From contig JAJPYU010000127.1 of the NCBI GenBank assembly GCA_021204765.1, forward strand, positions 1 to 8,840: 8,840 nucleotides of DNA, written 5' to 3'. Position numbers and translations under genes: made by a program. Origin of the DNA: Clostridiales bacterium. GTDB taxonomy: Bacteria; Bacillota; Clostridia; Lachnospirales; Lachnospiraceae. Positions 1 to 7,862 of this stretch are shown here, in pieces (position 1 is the first letter of the stretch; the number at the start of each line of letters is the position of its first letter). Under the pieces are notes generated by a model that saw nothing but the letters and a program-made list of their open reading frames with translations, was not told the origin of the DNA and did not search any database.

Positions 1-61
1 ACATATTGTAATGCAAACGCTGTAAAAATAAAAGTACCATTTTCTTATAAACACATTGCAT
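1..61. other. AT-rich stretch downstream of hsdS, nothing assigned
   Basis: These 61 nt follow the hsdS stop. They are AT-rich and contain a weak 7-bp inverted repeat, AATGCAA (10-16) with TTGCATT (56-62, touching the hsdS stop), separated by 39 nt. No terminator hairpin with a U-run and no gene start with a ribosome binding site can be supported. The window ends too soon to see what follows the hsd operon. Confidence 0.4.
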
Positions 62-1366
62 TTATAAAGAGGCATCCGCGAAATCACAAGCATCCTCCTC
101 AGGATAATTAGTGCCCAGCTCACCACGGAACGCTTTTGCAAAGATGGCTTTCTTCATTGTCTCTATGGCAGTCAGGGTGGATTCCACCTGCTGTCTGGCA
201 TCGGCTTCTCTGGCGAAGAAATTGTCAAGGATGCGGACTATCTCCTGCTGTTCATCTGCATCATCAGTAACTGCAACCATAAGTCCGGATAATTCCTTCT
301 GATTAATTTTGGGAAGTACAGACCTGGAACCTGCACAGGATGCCTGATTTAAAAATCTGTCAGACAACATCTCATACCAGAGAAAATATCTATTACATAG
401 TGGTTCTATTGGATACATATCCGCACTGCATAATCCATCAAAATCCACAGTTATAACTTTTGAGAGATATGGTCGAATCTTTGAATATAATATTTGCCCT
501 GAATGAAACAGATGCTTGCCACTTTTGACACCATCTTCCTCTATAGTATGGTAATCAAGAAGTCTTCCTGTCTTTTTTTCAATATTGTCAGGCGCTATAT
601 GCGGAAAATCCTGATACTCATATGGGTCTACAAGATTGCAGCAAATTTTTGCAATCTCATCAAATCTGGCCTGTTTCCACCGATTCTCCCTGCTATGAGA
701 GTTTCGCCATCTTGTTGTTAGTTTTCCGGAAAAAGCAGCATCCAAAATTGCGGACTGACGACTTTCAAAGCTGTCCAGCGCAGCCTGGGCCTTCTCTTTC
801 GCCTCATCCAATTTGGCAAAGAGAGACTCTATGCGGTCCACAATGCGCTGCTGCTCAGCTAATGGCGGAAGAGGATACTTATAATTTCTTATGTTATTTA
901 CTTTTATAGATGGAGAATTGTCTCCCTTCATAAATCTGTTAAGCCCATCAACAACATAAGGACTTATCATAAGCCAGTACAAATAACGACTGTTTAAAAA
1001 TTCTGAAGGCCTGCATACATAAAATCCTGTTGATGCTATACAATCTGAAAGCGATTCATCTATGTATGCAATATTTTTTAAATAAGGCCTTACTAAAGAA
1101 AATATAGTATCACCAGTATCAATCTTACGTTTAGCCCTGCTTGGAGCATTTTCAGTCTTTATTAGCTTTGCTTCCCTAACACATTGGAAAGAATTATCAA
1201 TTGAATCTATATCAATGTATCTAAATGTCTCCCCATCTGGTCTTTTAGATTCAGGCAACAAGAAAATACTATCACCACACGCCCATCTCCAGTTCTCCGG
1301 CACCGAATAAGGCTGTTCCTCCACCGGGACAAAGGCGGTATCCTGACCCACATTCTTCTTCGCCAT
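62..1366 (-). CDS. hsdS: Type I restriction-modification specificity subunit HsdS
   Basis: Recognises the DNA target for the type I restriction-modification complex, with HsdM for methylation and with HsdM plus HsdR for restriction. From the chosen start the protein has 434 residues, normal for a two-domain HsdS. The first target recognition domain covers about residues 18-165. It is followed by a conserved helical spacer (about 166-222) that opens PLPPLAEQQRIVDRIESLF and ends AFSGKL. The second recognition domain covers about 229-365, and a matching second spacer (about 370-419) has EQQEIVRILDNFF and AFRGEL. Both recognition domains contain an IRPYL/VRPYL motif. The frame is open 28 codons further upstream, but that extension lies inside hsdM and is low-complexity. 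The ATG at 1364-1366 has a GGGAGG ribosome binding site 7 nt upstream and overlaps the hsdM stop by one base (TGATG), so I use it. Two domains imply a bipartite target, but its sequence cannot be read from the protein. The recognition domains are AT-rich compared with the spacers, as expected if they are exchanged between strains. Very confident in the family. Confidence 0.95.
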   Translation of the reverse strand: MAKKNVGQDTAFVPVEEQPYSVPENWRWACGDSIFLLPESKRPDGETFRYIDIDSIDNSFQCVREAKLIKTENAPSRAKRKIDTGDTIFSLVRPYLKNIAYIDESLSDCIASTGFYVCRPSEFLNSRYLYWLMISPYVVDGLNRFMKGDNSPSIKVNNIRNYKYPLPPLAEQQRIVDRIESLFAKLDEAKEKAQAALDSFESRQSAILDAAFSGKLTTRWRNSHSRENRWKQARFDEIAKICCNLVDPYEYQDFPHIAPDNIEKKTGRLLDYHTIEEDGVKSGKHLFHSGQILYSKIRPYLSKVITVDFDGLCSADMYPIEPLCNRYFLWYEMLSDRFLNQASCAGSRSVLPKINQKELSGLMVAVTDDADEQQEIVRILDNFFAREADARQQVESTLTAIETMKKAIFAKAFRGELGTNYPEEDACDFADASL

Positions 1367-2787
1367 CACTCGCCCTCCCTTTCCAATGTCCGCAGTTCCA
1401 GGGCAACACTCTTTAAGAGATCCACTGCCTCCTCCAGATTGGCTATGCACTCCTCCGCACTCTGGGCCGGATCCGGCAACTCGTCGTAGTCCACCAGGGA
1501 CTCATCCCTGATAAGCCCTAAGTCAAGGCTGTTGCCTTTTTCATCTATCTCCTCCCTGGTAAAGCAATGCCAGCGCTCATCTGTCACGGCACTGCGGTCT
1601 TCGGCAGTGTATGCCGCCTCGAACCCCGCAAAATGTTCTTTCCTGAGGGGCGTAGTCTTCCCAAATGAGGGCATATTGGTCCTCATATCATAAAACCACA
1701 CCTCATGGGTATTGTCTCTGTCAGACTTCCCTCTGGTGAAAAACAGCACATTTGTCTTGACTCCCTGAGCATAAAAGATACCGGTGGGCAGACGGAGTAT
1801 GGTGTGCAGGTCACATTTGTCCATAAGGTCACAGCGTATCCTCTCACCATCACCATCCTGAAAGAGCACGTTATCAGGCAGCACCACTGCCGCCCTGGCT
1901 TTCCCGTCTGCTTTAAGACTTCTGTATATATGCTGCAGGAAATTCAGCTGCTTATTGCTGGTGGTAAAGGTGAAATCATCCCTGGTTGCACGCTCTCCGC
2001 CTTTCTTTGTTCCGAAGGGCGGATTGGTCAGGACCACGTCATACCCTTTCATTGATTTCCCTGCATTTGAGAGGGTATCTCCGAGGATGATCCGGCCATC
2101 TATATCGTGAAGCATGGCGTTCATCAGAGCCAGACGATGGGTATCGTGGACCAGCTCGCATCCGGTGAAAGCCTCCTCACGCTCAAATTTCGCCATATCA
2201 GCATCCAGCTTGTAGAAATCATCCGTGTTATTTCTTACAAACTGGCTGGCCCCTATCATAAAACCAAAAGTGCCGCAGGCCGGGTCATTGCATCTCTCCC
2301 CTGGCTGGGGTGCCACCATTCTTACCATCACATCAATGAGCACCCTGGGAGTGAAATACTGACCTGCTCCGGACTTTTTCTCACCGGCATTTTTCTCCAG
2401 CAATCCCTCGTAGAGATTCCCCAGTCCTTCCTCCCGGGCAGAGAACCAGTCCAATCCATCTATGGTGACAATTATCTTTTCCAGATTCTTCGGCTCATCA
2501 ATATTGGTAGCGGATCCTTGATATATCTCCCTCACTCTCCCGCTGCAATTTTCACCCAGATAAGCCAGCAGCTCCTTATAAAATTTCTTGAGCTCTATCC
2601 CACTTTTCTCAGTGAGCTTATCCCAACGATAGTCCTCGGGTATCTGTGACTCTGCTCCGGTCTCCTTTGCCATTTTCAAAAACAGAATATACGTAAGCTC
2701 TGTCACATACTGATGATAAGTGATGCCGTCATCCCGCAGGACATTGCAGAGATTCCAGAGCTTTTGTACCGTCTCCTGAGTCGTCAT
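1366..2787 (-). CDS. hsdM: Type I restriction-modification DNA methyltransferase subunit HsdM (N6-adenine)
   Basis: Transfers a methyl group from S-adenosylmethionine to N6 of adenine at the site chosen by HsdS. Two HsdM and one HsdS usually form the methylase, and HsdR joins to give the restriction enzyme. The protein has 473 residues, typical of the family. An N-terminal helical HsdM_N region (about 1-130) is followed by GQYFTPRVLID (142-152), the AdoMet-binding motif I DPACGTFGF (168-176) and the catalytic motif IV NPPF (255-258). The C-terminal part, with PTGIFYAQGVKTNVLFF (334-350), is also typical of HsdM. Position 174 is Phe where Gly or Ala is usual in motif I, which is unusual but leaves the loop length intact. 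The ATG overlaps the hsdR stop by 4 nt (ATGA) and has GGAGG 9 nt upstream, pointing to translational coupling. The 3' end overlaps hsdS by one base. Intact and probably active. Confidence 0.97.
   Translation of the reverse strand: MTTQETVQKLWNLCNVLRDDGITYHQYVTELTYILFLKMAKETGAESQIPEDYRWDKLTEKSGIELKKFYKELLAYLGENCSGRVREIYQGSATNIDEPKNLEKIIVTIDGLDWFSAREEGLGNLYEGLLEKNAGEKKSGAGQYFTPRVLIDVMVRMVAPQPGERCNDPACGTFGFMIGASQFVRNNTDDFYKLDADMAKFEREEAFTGCELVHDTHRLALMNAMLHDIDGRIILGDTLSNAGKSMKGYDVVLTNPPFGTKKGGERATRDDFTFTTSNKQLNFLQHIYRSLKADGKARAAVVLPDNVLFQDGDGERIRCDLMDKCDLHTILRLPTGIFYAQGVKTNVLFFTRGKSDRDNTHEVWFYDMRTNMPSFGKTTPLRKEHFAGFEAAYTAEDRSAVTDERWHCFTREEIDEKGNSLDLGLIRDESLVDYDELPDPAQSAEECIANLEEAVDLLKSVALELRTLEREGE
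1374..1379 (-). promoter_or_regulatory. Ribosome binding site that fixes the hsdS start
   Basis: The minus strand reads GGGAGG, 7 nt before the ATG at 1364-1366. It lies inside the last codons of hsdM. It supports starting HsdS at MAKKNVGQ rather than at the longer open frame, which begins 28 codons upstream without comparable support. Confidence 0.75.
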
Positions 2788-5700
2788 GCTGCCTTTCCTC
2801 CGTCATCGTAGAGATACTCGTTGAGCTCCAGTACGATGCTTTCCAGTTTATTACCAAACACTTTGTCTATCCTGGCGAAACCGCCCTGAGATTTAAACCT
2901 GCTGTCCTCATCAAATACTCCCACATTCAGCACGGATTCATTTAACAGGTAATCCTCTATCCTCCTGATCCAGTTAAGCTCCAGCTTTGTAAAGTCGTGG
3001 GCTTTGCGGAGCTTGTCAACAGCACTGCGGATCCTGGCTTCGTGACTAACCAACGGTGATCCTATTGCGTAACGCCTGACAAGGCTGATGATATCAGCCG
3101 CCATATCCTCATTAGTCAGCTGAGATATTGCCGTGTTGAGCTGACGCTGGGTGTATCCCTCCCTGTCAAGAGTAAGCATCAGCGACCTCAGGCTATCTCT
3201 GGTGAGATCTTTCGGTCTGGTACAGATTATCTCCAGGGCTCCGATTTCGTTTATATGAGATTTCACATAAGCTGAAAACTCATCAATATAATCCTGTGGT
3301 CCCGAGTCTGACTTCCCATATCCCCTCGTGTGGGATATAAGCTCGTCCTCCTTGTCTGAAATCACCACCGATCCTGGTTTTCCATGACTGCTATCCTGCA
3401 GCATAACAAACAGGTCATAATAGGAATTAAGTGTCTCAGAGGCATCTCTGGGATTCGTAAGATCCAACTGAGACATGAATTCTGCTGGTGTAAGTCCTCC
3501 TGACATCGCAACAAACTGAGTCATTGTCTTATCATCCATAGATGATTTACTGCGCTGAAGCTTTGCCATTATCTGAGTAATCTGATACTTAATCTGTTCC
3601 TCATCATCCATATCCCTTAATCCATCCAACAGATCAGTATATGAAATCTTTGGATTGGCAGATACCGGCTTCATGGTATTGACAGCTTCAAGGGAATCAT
3701 ATACTCCTACAGGATCATATATCTCAAAATGTGTTTTGTGTATCTCGGGGCACGGCCTTGTCGCCCGGCCCATCATCTGTTCAAAAAGAATACGGGATTT
3801 TACCCTGCGCATAAATACCAGGGTGGTAATAGAAGGCACATCTATGCCTGTAGTCAGCAAATCGACGGTGACTGCAACAGAGGGGTAATCCTCATTTTTA
3901 AATCTCAAAACCGCTTCATGTATCTTCTTCTTATTACCCCCTGCCACGCTTCCGGTAATCTTCATTATGGCATCCGTGTTCACCCCATATCCGGCATAAA
4001 TCTCCTTTAATATAGAAACTATCATATCAGCATGAGCATCATCGACAGCATAGATCAGAGTCTTCCCGCTGTCCCCGGGATGTTCGGGATCCAGGTCTCT
4101 GGCAATCTCAGTCAGGACTACTCTGTTAAACTCCTCCGTGATTACCTGTCTGTTGAAATTATCGATATTGAAATCCAACTCATCCTCCAGGAGTTCTCCA
4201 TTAGTAAGCTCTCCGGTGGAAGGATCATATATTGTAACGGTATCCCCGGATTTATAATGAATCCCTTCTGTGCTGAGTCTTGTCTTCAATGCATGAGGAG
4301 CGTCATGATCCACCAGGTATCCCTCTATCACAGCTTCTCTGTATGTATAGGTAAACACCGGCTGTCCAAATATCTGGGTGGTATGCAGGGCCGGTGTCGC
4401 AGTCAGAGCCACTTTTACAGCATCAAAATATTCCACCACGCTGCGATATTTACTCTGATAGTCCCGCTGGTCTCTGAACAATATTTCCTCATCAGTCATC
4501 TCCCGATTTAAAATATACCCTCTGTGCGCCTCGTCCACAACCACCAGATCATAATCAGAAACTGCCGGCATAGCATCGCCAGAGTGATACAGGATCCGCT
4601 TTACCATTCCCTGCACCGTAGAGACAGATATACGGGTCTCCCTGTCAATCTCGGTCTCATCAATCTCTTTTATGTCATAAATATCGTTGATTGTCAGCAG
4701 ATCTTCTATCTTCACTTCCTTGAATACATCCTGAGCCTGCCTTCCCAGTTCTGTCCTGTCAACCAAAAACAACACTCTGCGAAATCTTCCGGTCACAAGG
4801 AAACGGTATATCATTCCCAAAATAGTCCTGGTCTTACCGGTACCTGTAGCCATGGCCAAAAGAATAGCTTTTTGTCCGCTGGCAATAGCCTTTTCGGTTG
4901 CCTGTATTGCCTTTACCTGATAAGGACGCAGATTTAGTCCATCCTTGTCAGTCAACAGATCATAGGACATTTCTGACAAATTATTCTCTGCTGCTGCAAT
5001 ATCCTCCTCCAGCCATTTTTCAATGCCTTCAGGACTCACCCATCCTCTCAGGGCTCTGGGCACATTTTCCGGTTTTCTCAAATCCAGAAACCATATGCCT
5101 GACTTCTGCCTATACTGCTCCAGATAAGGACGGCCATTGGTAGCAAAGGTAAAGGGCACCTTATACTCTCCCCAGGTGCCAACCAGATATTTTTCATCTT
5201 CCTTACGTATACAGCTGGGATAATCTTTGCCCTGATAATCAAGAACCGAGGGAATGTCCTTGTGGATGGCCTTGGCCTCTATAATACCCACCAGCTTTTC
5301 CCCTATAAACAGTGCGTAATCCGCATAACCTCTGTCACCGACTTTTGAATCTGTGGGATACTCAGCAATAGCAATATTGTGTCCCTTTTTCGGGCGTGTT
5401 CCCTTGGAATAGCGGATATTTTCAGTGTCCGCCTCCCATCCAACCATTCTCAACTGCTCGTCAATCAGGAAGCGTGTCTCGGCCTCGGTTCTCGGTCTCT
5501 GATTTTCAGCTTTTGATGCTTTATTCTTCCTGTCCGCCCTGGAAATAGCCGGGGCGGCTGTCGCCTTCTCCTGTGCCTGGGCTGATAGCTTCTCCTCTAT
5601 CAATTTTTCTTTATCTTCATCTGGGGCGACTGTATCAGGATTTTCCTCTGGCATAACAAAATCTTTATGCTCGTAATTCCAGTCTCCATAAGTCTGCATA

Positions 5701-6053
5701 AACCACTCGCAGAGACTGTAGGCCAACTGCAGGAAAGTCTTTCCATCTTCGACTGAAGAATAATTTTCATGAGCAGCTTTATTTCTGATCTTTCTGAGTC
5801 CGTGAAGAATCGTTGCCTGATCACCTGTCAAAAGGCCTTCTTTTTGGAGGGTATTAATTTTATTCACGGTTATATTGTCAGTCGGCAAAGGAATATCGTC
5901 ATAGGTGAACATAAGATTTACAATAGTTTCACCTATCATTCCCAGCTTTATCAGGCAAGAGTTGGAATCCGAATATAAATATTTTTCTGCCAACTCCCCG
6001 AAATTTCCCAGTACAGGAAATGTTTCATCCAGGAAAGAAAAATTCGATGTCAT
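2784..6053 (-). CDS. hsdR: Type I restriction endonuclease subunit HsdR with DUF4145/HEPN-like N-terminus
   Basis: Motor and nuclease subunit of the type I system: bound to HsdM/HsdS on unmethylated DNA, it translocates DNA using ATP and cuts at a distance. It has 1089 residues. Residues about 1-125 form a helical DUF4145-type domain with R90-N-K-A-A-H95, which fits the R-x4-6-H motif of HEPN domains. A charged linker (about 140-190) leads to the PD-(D/E)xK nuclease, with D245, E259 and K261 in GYADYALF...IIEAK. The translocase has Walker A ATGTGKT (402-408), DEAH (507-510), TATP (551-554), and motifs V-VI ending QMMGRATRP (759-767). The C-terminal about 300 residues are the helical HsdM/HsdS-contact region of EcoEI-like HsdR proteins. 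The start ATG has GGAGGGG 8 nt upstream. It is the first gene of the hsdR-hsdM-hsdS operon, and no convincing -35/-10 pair was seen in the 112 nt before it. The 5' part has much lower G+C than the pur genes. No frameshift or missing catalytic residue was found. Confidence 0.97.
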   Translation of the reverse strand: MTSNFSFLDETFPVLGNFGELAEKYLYSDSNSCLIKLGMIGETIVNLMFTYDDIPLPTDNITVNKINTLQKEGLLTGDQATILHGLRKIRNKAAHENYSSVEDGKTFLQLAYSLCEWFMQTYGDWNYEHKDFVMPEENPDTVAPDEDKEKLIEEKLSAQAQEKATAAPAISRADRKNKASKAENQRPRTEAETRFLIDEQLRMVGWEADTENIRYSKGTRPKKGHNIAIAEYPTDSKVGDRGYADYALFIGEKLVGIIEAKAIHKDIPSVLDYQGKDYPSCIRKEDEKYLVGTWGEYKVPFTFATNGRPYLEQYRQKSGIWFLDLRKPENVPRALRGWVSPEGIEKWLEEDIAAAENNLSEMSYDLLTDKDGLNLRPYQVKAIQATEKAIASGQKAILLAMATGTGKTRTILGMIYRFLVTGRFRRVLFLVDRTELGRQAQDVFKEVKIEDLLTINDIYDIKEIDETEIDRETRISVSTVQGMVKRILYHSGDAMPAVSDYDLVVVDEAHRGYILNREMTDEEILFRDQRDYQSKYRSVVEYFDAVKVALTATPALHTTQIFGQPVFTYTYREAVIEGYLVDHDAPHALKTRLSTEGIHYKSGDTVTIYDPSTGELTNGELLEDELDFNIDNFNRQVITEEFNRVVLTEIARDLDPEHPGDSGKTLIYAVDDAHADMIVSILKEIYAGYGVNTDAIMKITGSVAGGNKKKIHEAVLRFKNEDYPSVAVTVDLLTTGIDVPSITTLVFMRRVKSRILFEQMMGRATRPCPEIHKTHFEIYDPVGVYDSLEAVNTMKPVSANPKISYTDLLDGLRDMDDEEQIKYQITQIMAKLQRSKSSMDDKTMTQFVAMSGGLTPAEFMSQLDLTNPRDASETLNSYYDLFVMLQDSSHGKPGSVVISDKEDELISHTRGYGKSDSGPQDYIDEFSAYVKSHINEIGALEIICTRPKDLTRDSLRSLMLTLDREGYTQRQLNTAISQLTNEDMAADIISLVRRYAIGSPLVSHEARIRSAVDKLRKAHDFTKLELNWIRRIEDYLLNESVLNVGVFDEDSRFKSQGGFARIDKVFGNKLESIVLELNEYLYDDGGKAA

Positions 6054-6165
6054 AATCGTATCCCCTCCAAAAAATCAATCCATCAAAGTACTGTTTACAT
6101 AATGCAGCGAAAATGGGATTTCTGCACCAATTTGTTGTAGTCTTTCACTCGGGTAATCTTTTGCT
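6054..6165 (-). other. purN-hsdR junction with a 33-codon open frame, possible gene remnant
   Basis: This 112-nt gap separates the purine genes from the hsd operon. On the minus strand, positions 6176-6075 are an open frame of 33 codons closed by TGA. It overlaps the last bases of purN and has no plausible start or ribosome binding site. It translates to a protein-like string including KDYPSERLQQIGAEIP and ending VNSTLMD. I do not recognise the family. The frame could be the C-terminal stub of a gene lost when the hsd operon arrived, or chance. The gap also holds the hsdR ribosome binding site (6062-6068). I saw no clear hairpin terminator for purN and no good sigma-70-type promoter for hsdR, so the hsd genes may be read through from the purine operon or use a weak promoter. 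Confidence 0.35.
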
Positions 6166-6795
6166 CTATTCGCTTTCTATAATCACTTTTCCATCAACAA
6201 CGGATACCTTATTGTTCGCTATGAGATTAATGACCTTCGGCATGATGACCCATTCTGCCTGTTCCATCACGCGAAGCTGCAAAGTCTTCGGCGTGTCGTC
6301 CGGTTCGACATAGACCGCTTTCTGGAGAATGATCGGTCCGGTGTCGGTGCCCTCATCCACGAAGTGGCAGGTGGCTCCGGTGACCTTCACGCCCCGCTCC
6401 AGAGCCTTCTCGTGGACTTTCAGCCCATAGTAGCCTGTGCCGCAAAATGACGGTATAAGGGAGGGATGGATATTGATGATGCGGTTCCTGTACCGCCGTA
6501 TCATCTCCTCGGGGATCACCACCAGGAATCCTGCCAGGACGATGAGACCTACGTCCGCCTCATCCACCGCCGCCAGCAGAGCTTTGTTAAAGTCGTCCCT
6601 GTTCTCGTAATCCTTAGGTGAGACGCATTTCGCAGACACTCCCGCCTTCGCAGCCCTCTCCAGGGCATATGCATTCCTGTTATTGCTGATAACCACGGCT
6701 ATCTCCGTGTTTGTGATAGTGCCGTTCTCAATTCCGTCTATGATGGCCTGGAGGTTCGTACCGCCTCCCGAGACCATCACCGCTATCCTTAACAT
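6166..6795 (-). CDS. purN: Phosphoribosylglycinamide formyltransferase PurN
   Basis: Folate-dependent GAR transformylase: moves the formyl group of 10-formyltetrahydrofolate to GAR to give FGAR, the third step of de novo purine synthesis in the cytoplasm. At 209 residues it has the family's usual size. It begins MLRIAVMVSGGGTNLQAIID, with the phosphate-binding glycine-rich loop at about 9-14. The catalytic residues can be placed as N108 and H110 in NIHPSLIPSF and D151 in DEGTDTGPIILQ, matching Asn106, His108 and Asp144 of the E. coli enzyme. The ATG overlaps the end of purM by 7 nt, with GGGAG 7 nt upstream inside purM, so the two are probably translationally coupled. It is the last purine gene before the unrelated hsd operon. 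In many related genomes purH and purD would be expected nearby (established knowledge), but they are not in this window. Confidence 0.97.
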   Translation of the reverse strand: MLRIAVMVSGGGTNLQAIIDGIENGTITNTEIAVVISNNRNAYALERAAKAGVSAKCVSPKDYENRDDFNKALLAAVDEADVGLIVLAGFLVVIPEEMIRRYRNRIINIHPSLIPSFCGTGYYGLKVHEKALERGVKVTGATCHFVDEGTDTGPIILQKAVYVEPDDTPKTLQLRVMEQAEWVIMPKVINLIANNKVSVVDGKVIIESE

Positions 6796-7814
6796 AATGT
6801 CACTCCCTTTTCTCCGGCCACGATCTCGCCTATGACGTAAGGCGTATCTCCGGCCTTCTTTATAGCTGCCATTGTGGCTTCCACGTTTTCCGGATCTGTG
6901 GCCACCACCATGCCTACGCCCATGTTGAAGGTGTTGTACATCATCTCCCCGTCAATGTCCCCGGCCTTCGCTATCAGCTCAAATATGGGCGGCACAGGAT
7001 AGCTGTCCTTTCTTATGACAGCGTGGATGCCATCCACCAGCATCCGGGGTACGTTCTCATAAAAGCCGCCTCCGGTGATGTGGCTGCAGGCCTTCATTGT
7101 CACACCCGCTGCTTTGATATTTTTAAGGGCATGGACGTAAATCCGTGTCGGAGCCAGCAGGGTCTCGCCCAACGTGCCTCCCAGCTCGTCGTAATATGTC
7201 CCCAGAGATTCCGGCGTCATATCAAACACTTTCCTCACCAGGGAAAATCCGTTGCTGTGGACTCCGGTGGAGGCCATGCCGATGAGGACATCCCCCGCCG
7301 CCAGACTCTCGCCGGTGATCAGATCCTTCCTGTCGCAGACGCCAACGGCGAATCCCGCCAGATCGTACTCATCCTCCGGCATGAGGCCGGGATGCTCGGC
7401 AGTCTCGCCTCCAACTAAAGCCGCATCTGACTGTACGCAGCCCTCGGCCACGCCTGCCACTATCTGTGCTATCTTCTCCGGGTAATTCTTGCCGCAGGCG
7501 ATATAGTCCAGGAAAAATAAGGGCTCCGCCCCGGCGCAGGCGATGTCGTTGACGCACATTGCCACGGCATCGATGCCGATAGTGTCATGCTTATCCATGA
7601 TAAAGGCCAGCTTCACCTTGGTCCCGCAGCCGTCCGTGCCCGACAGGAGCACCGGATCCTCCATCTCCTTTATCTTCTTTAACGAAAAGGCACCTGAAAA
7701 TCCTCCAATCCCGCCCAGCACCTCCGGGCGCATCGTGCGTCTGACATGCTCCTTCATAAGTTCGACAGAGCGATATCCAGCTTCAATATCCACGCCTGAT
7801 GATTTATAATCCAT
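6789..7814 (-). CDS. purM: Phosphoribosylformylglycinamidine cyclo-ligase PurM (AIR synthetase)
   Basis: Closes the imidazole ring: FGAM plus ATP gives AIR, ADP and phosphate, the fifth step of purine synthesis. The protein has 341 residues, the normal length. It shows the AIR-synthetase motifs SGTDGCGTKVKLA (from residue 58), VNDI (88-91) and GGETAEHPG (135-143), the last being the family signature usually written GGETAEMPG. The C-terminal domain has CSHITGGGFYENVPRML, another PurM hallmark. The ATG is preceded by AAAGGGG at a 6-nt distance. Its 3' end overlaps purN by 7 nt. It is separated from purE by a 141-nt gap that is mostly filled by a long nested inverted repeat. G+C is high (68% in the 60 nt from 7261), in contrast to the hsd genes downstream. 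No defects seen. Confidence 0.98.
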   Translation of the reverse strand: MDYKSSGVDIEAGYRSVELMKEHVRRTMRPEVLGGIGGFSGAFSLKKIKEMEDPVLLSGTDGCGTKVKLAFIMDKHDTIGIDAVAMCVNDIACAGAEPLFFLDYIACGKNYPEKIAQIVAGVAEGCVQSDAALVGGETAEHPGLMPEDEYDLAGFAVGVCDRKDLITGESLAAGDVLIGMASTGVHSNGFSLVRKVFDMTPESLGTYYDELGGTLGETLLAPTRIYVHALKNIKAAGVTMKACSHITGGGFYENVPRMLVDGIHAVIRKDSYPVPPIFELIAKAGDIDGEMMYNTFNMGVGMVVATDPENVEATMAAIKKAGDTPYVIGEIVAGEKGVTLC

Positions 7815-7862
7815 ACACAGCCCCTTTCTGATTCAAAAAACATCGCTATGTCACAGAATGTA

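Noticed and set aside
1..34. Start of a further minus-strand gene beginning MVLLFLQ at the left edge
   Set aside because: Only 11-13 codons are visible and no ribosome binding site precedes the ATG, so it cannot be supported.
1367..1450. Longer hsdS reading frame starting 28 codons upstream of the chosen start
   Set aside because: The extension lies within hsdM, is low in complexity (glycine/serine-rich), does not resemble HsdS N-termini, and the internal ATG has a good ribosome binding site and a TGATG overlap.
2107..2649. Plus-strand open frame of 180 codons
   Set aside because: It lies wholly antisense to the well-supported hsdM coding region, has no ribosome binding site that I can defend, and matches no recognised protein.
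4032..4511. Plus-strand open frame of 159 codons opposite hsdR
   Set aside because: It is a mirror of the conserved helicase region of hsdR; its composition is explained by the coding strand.
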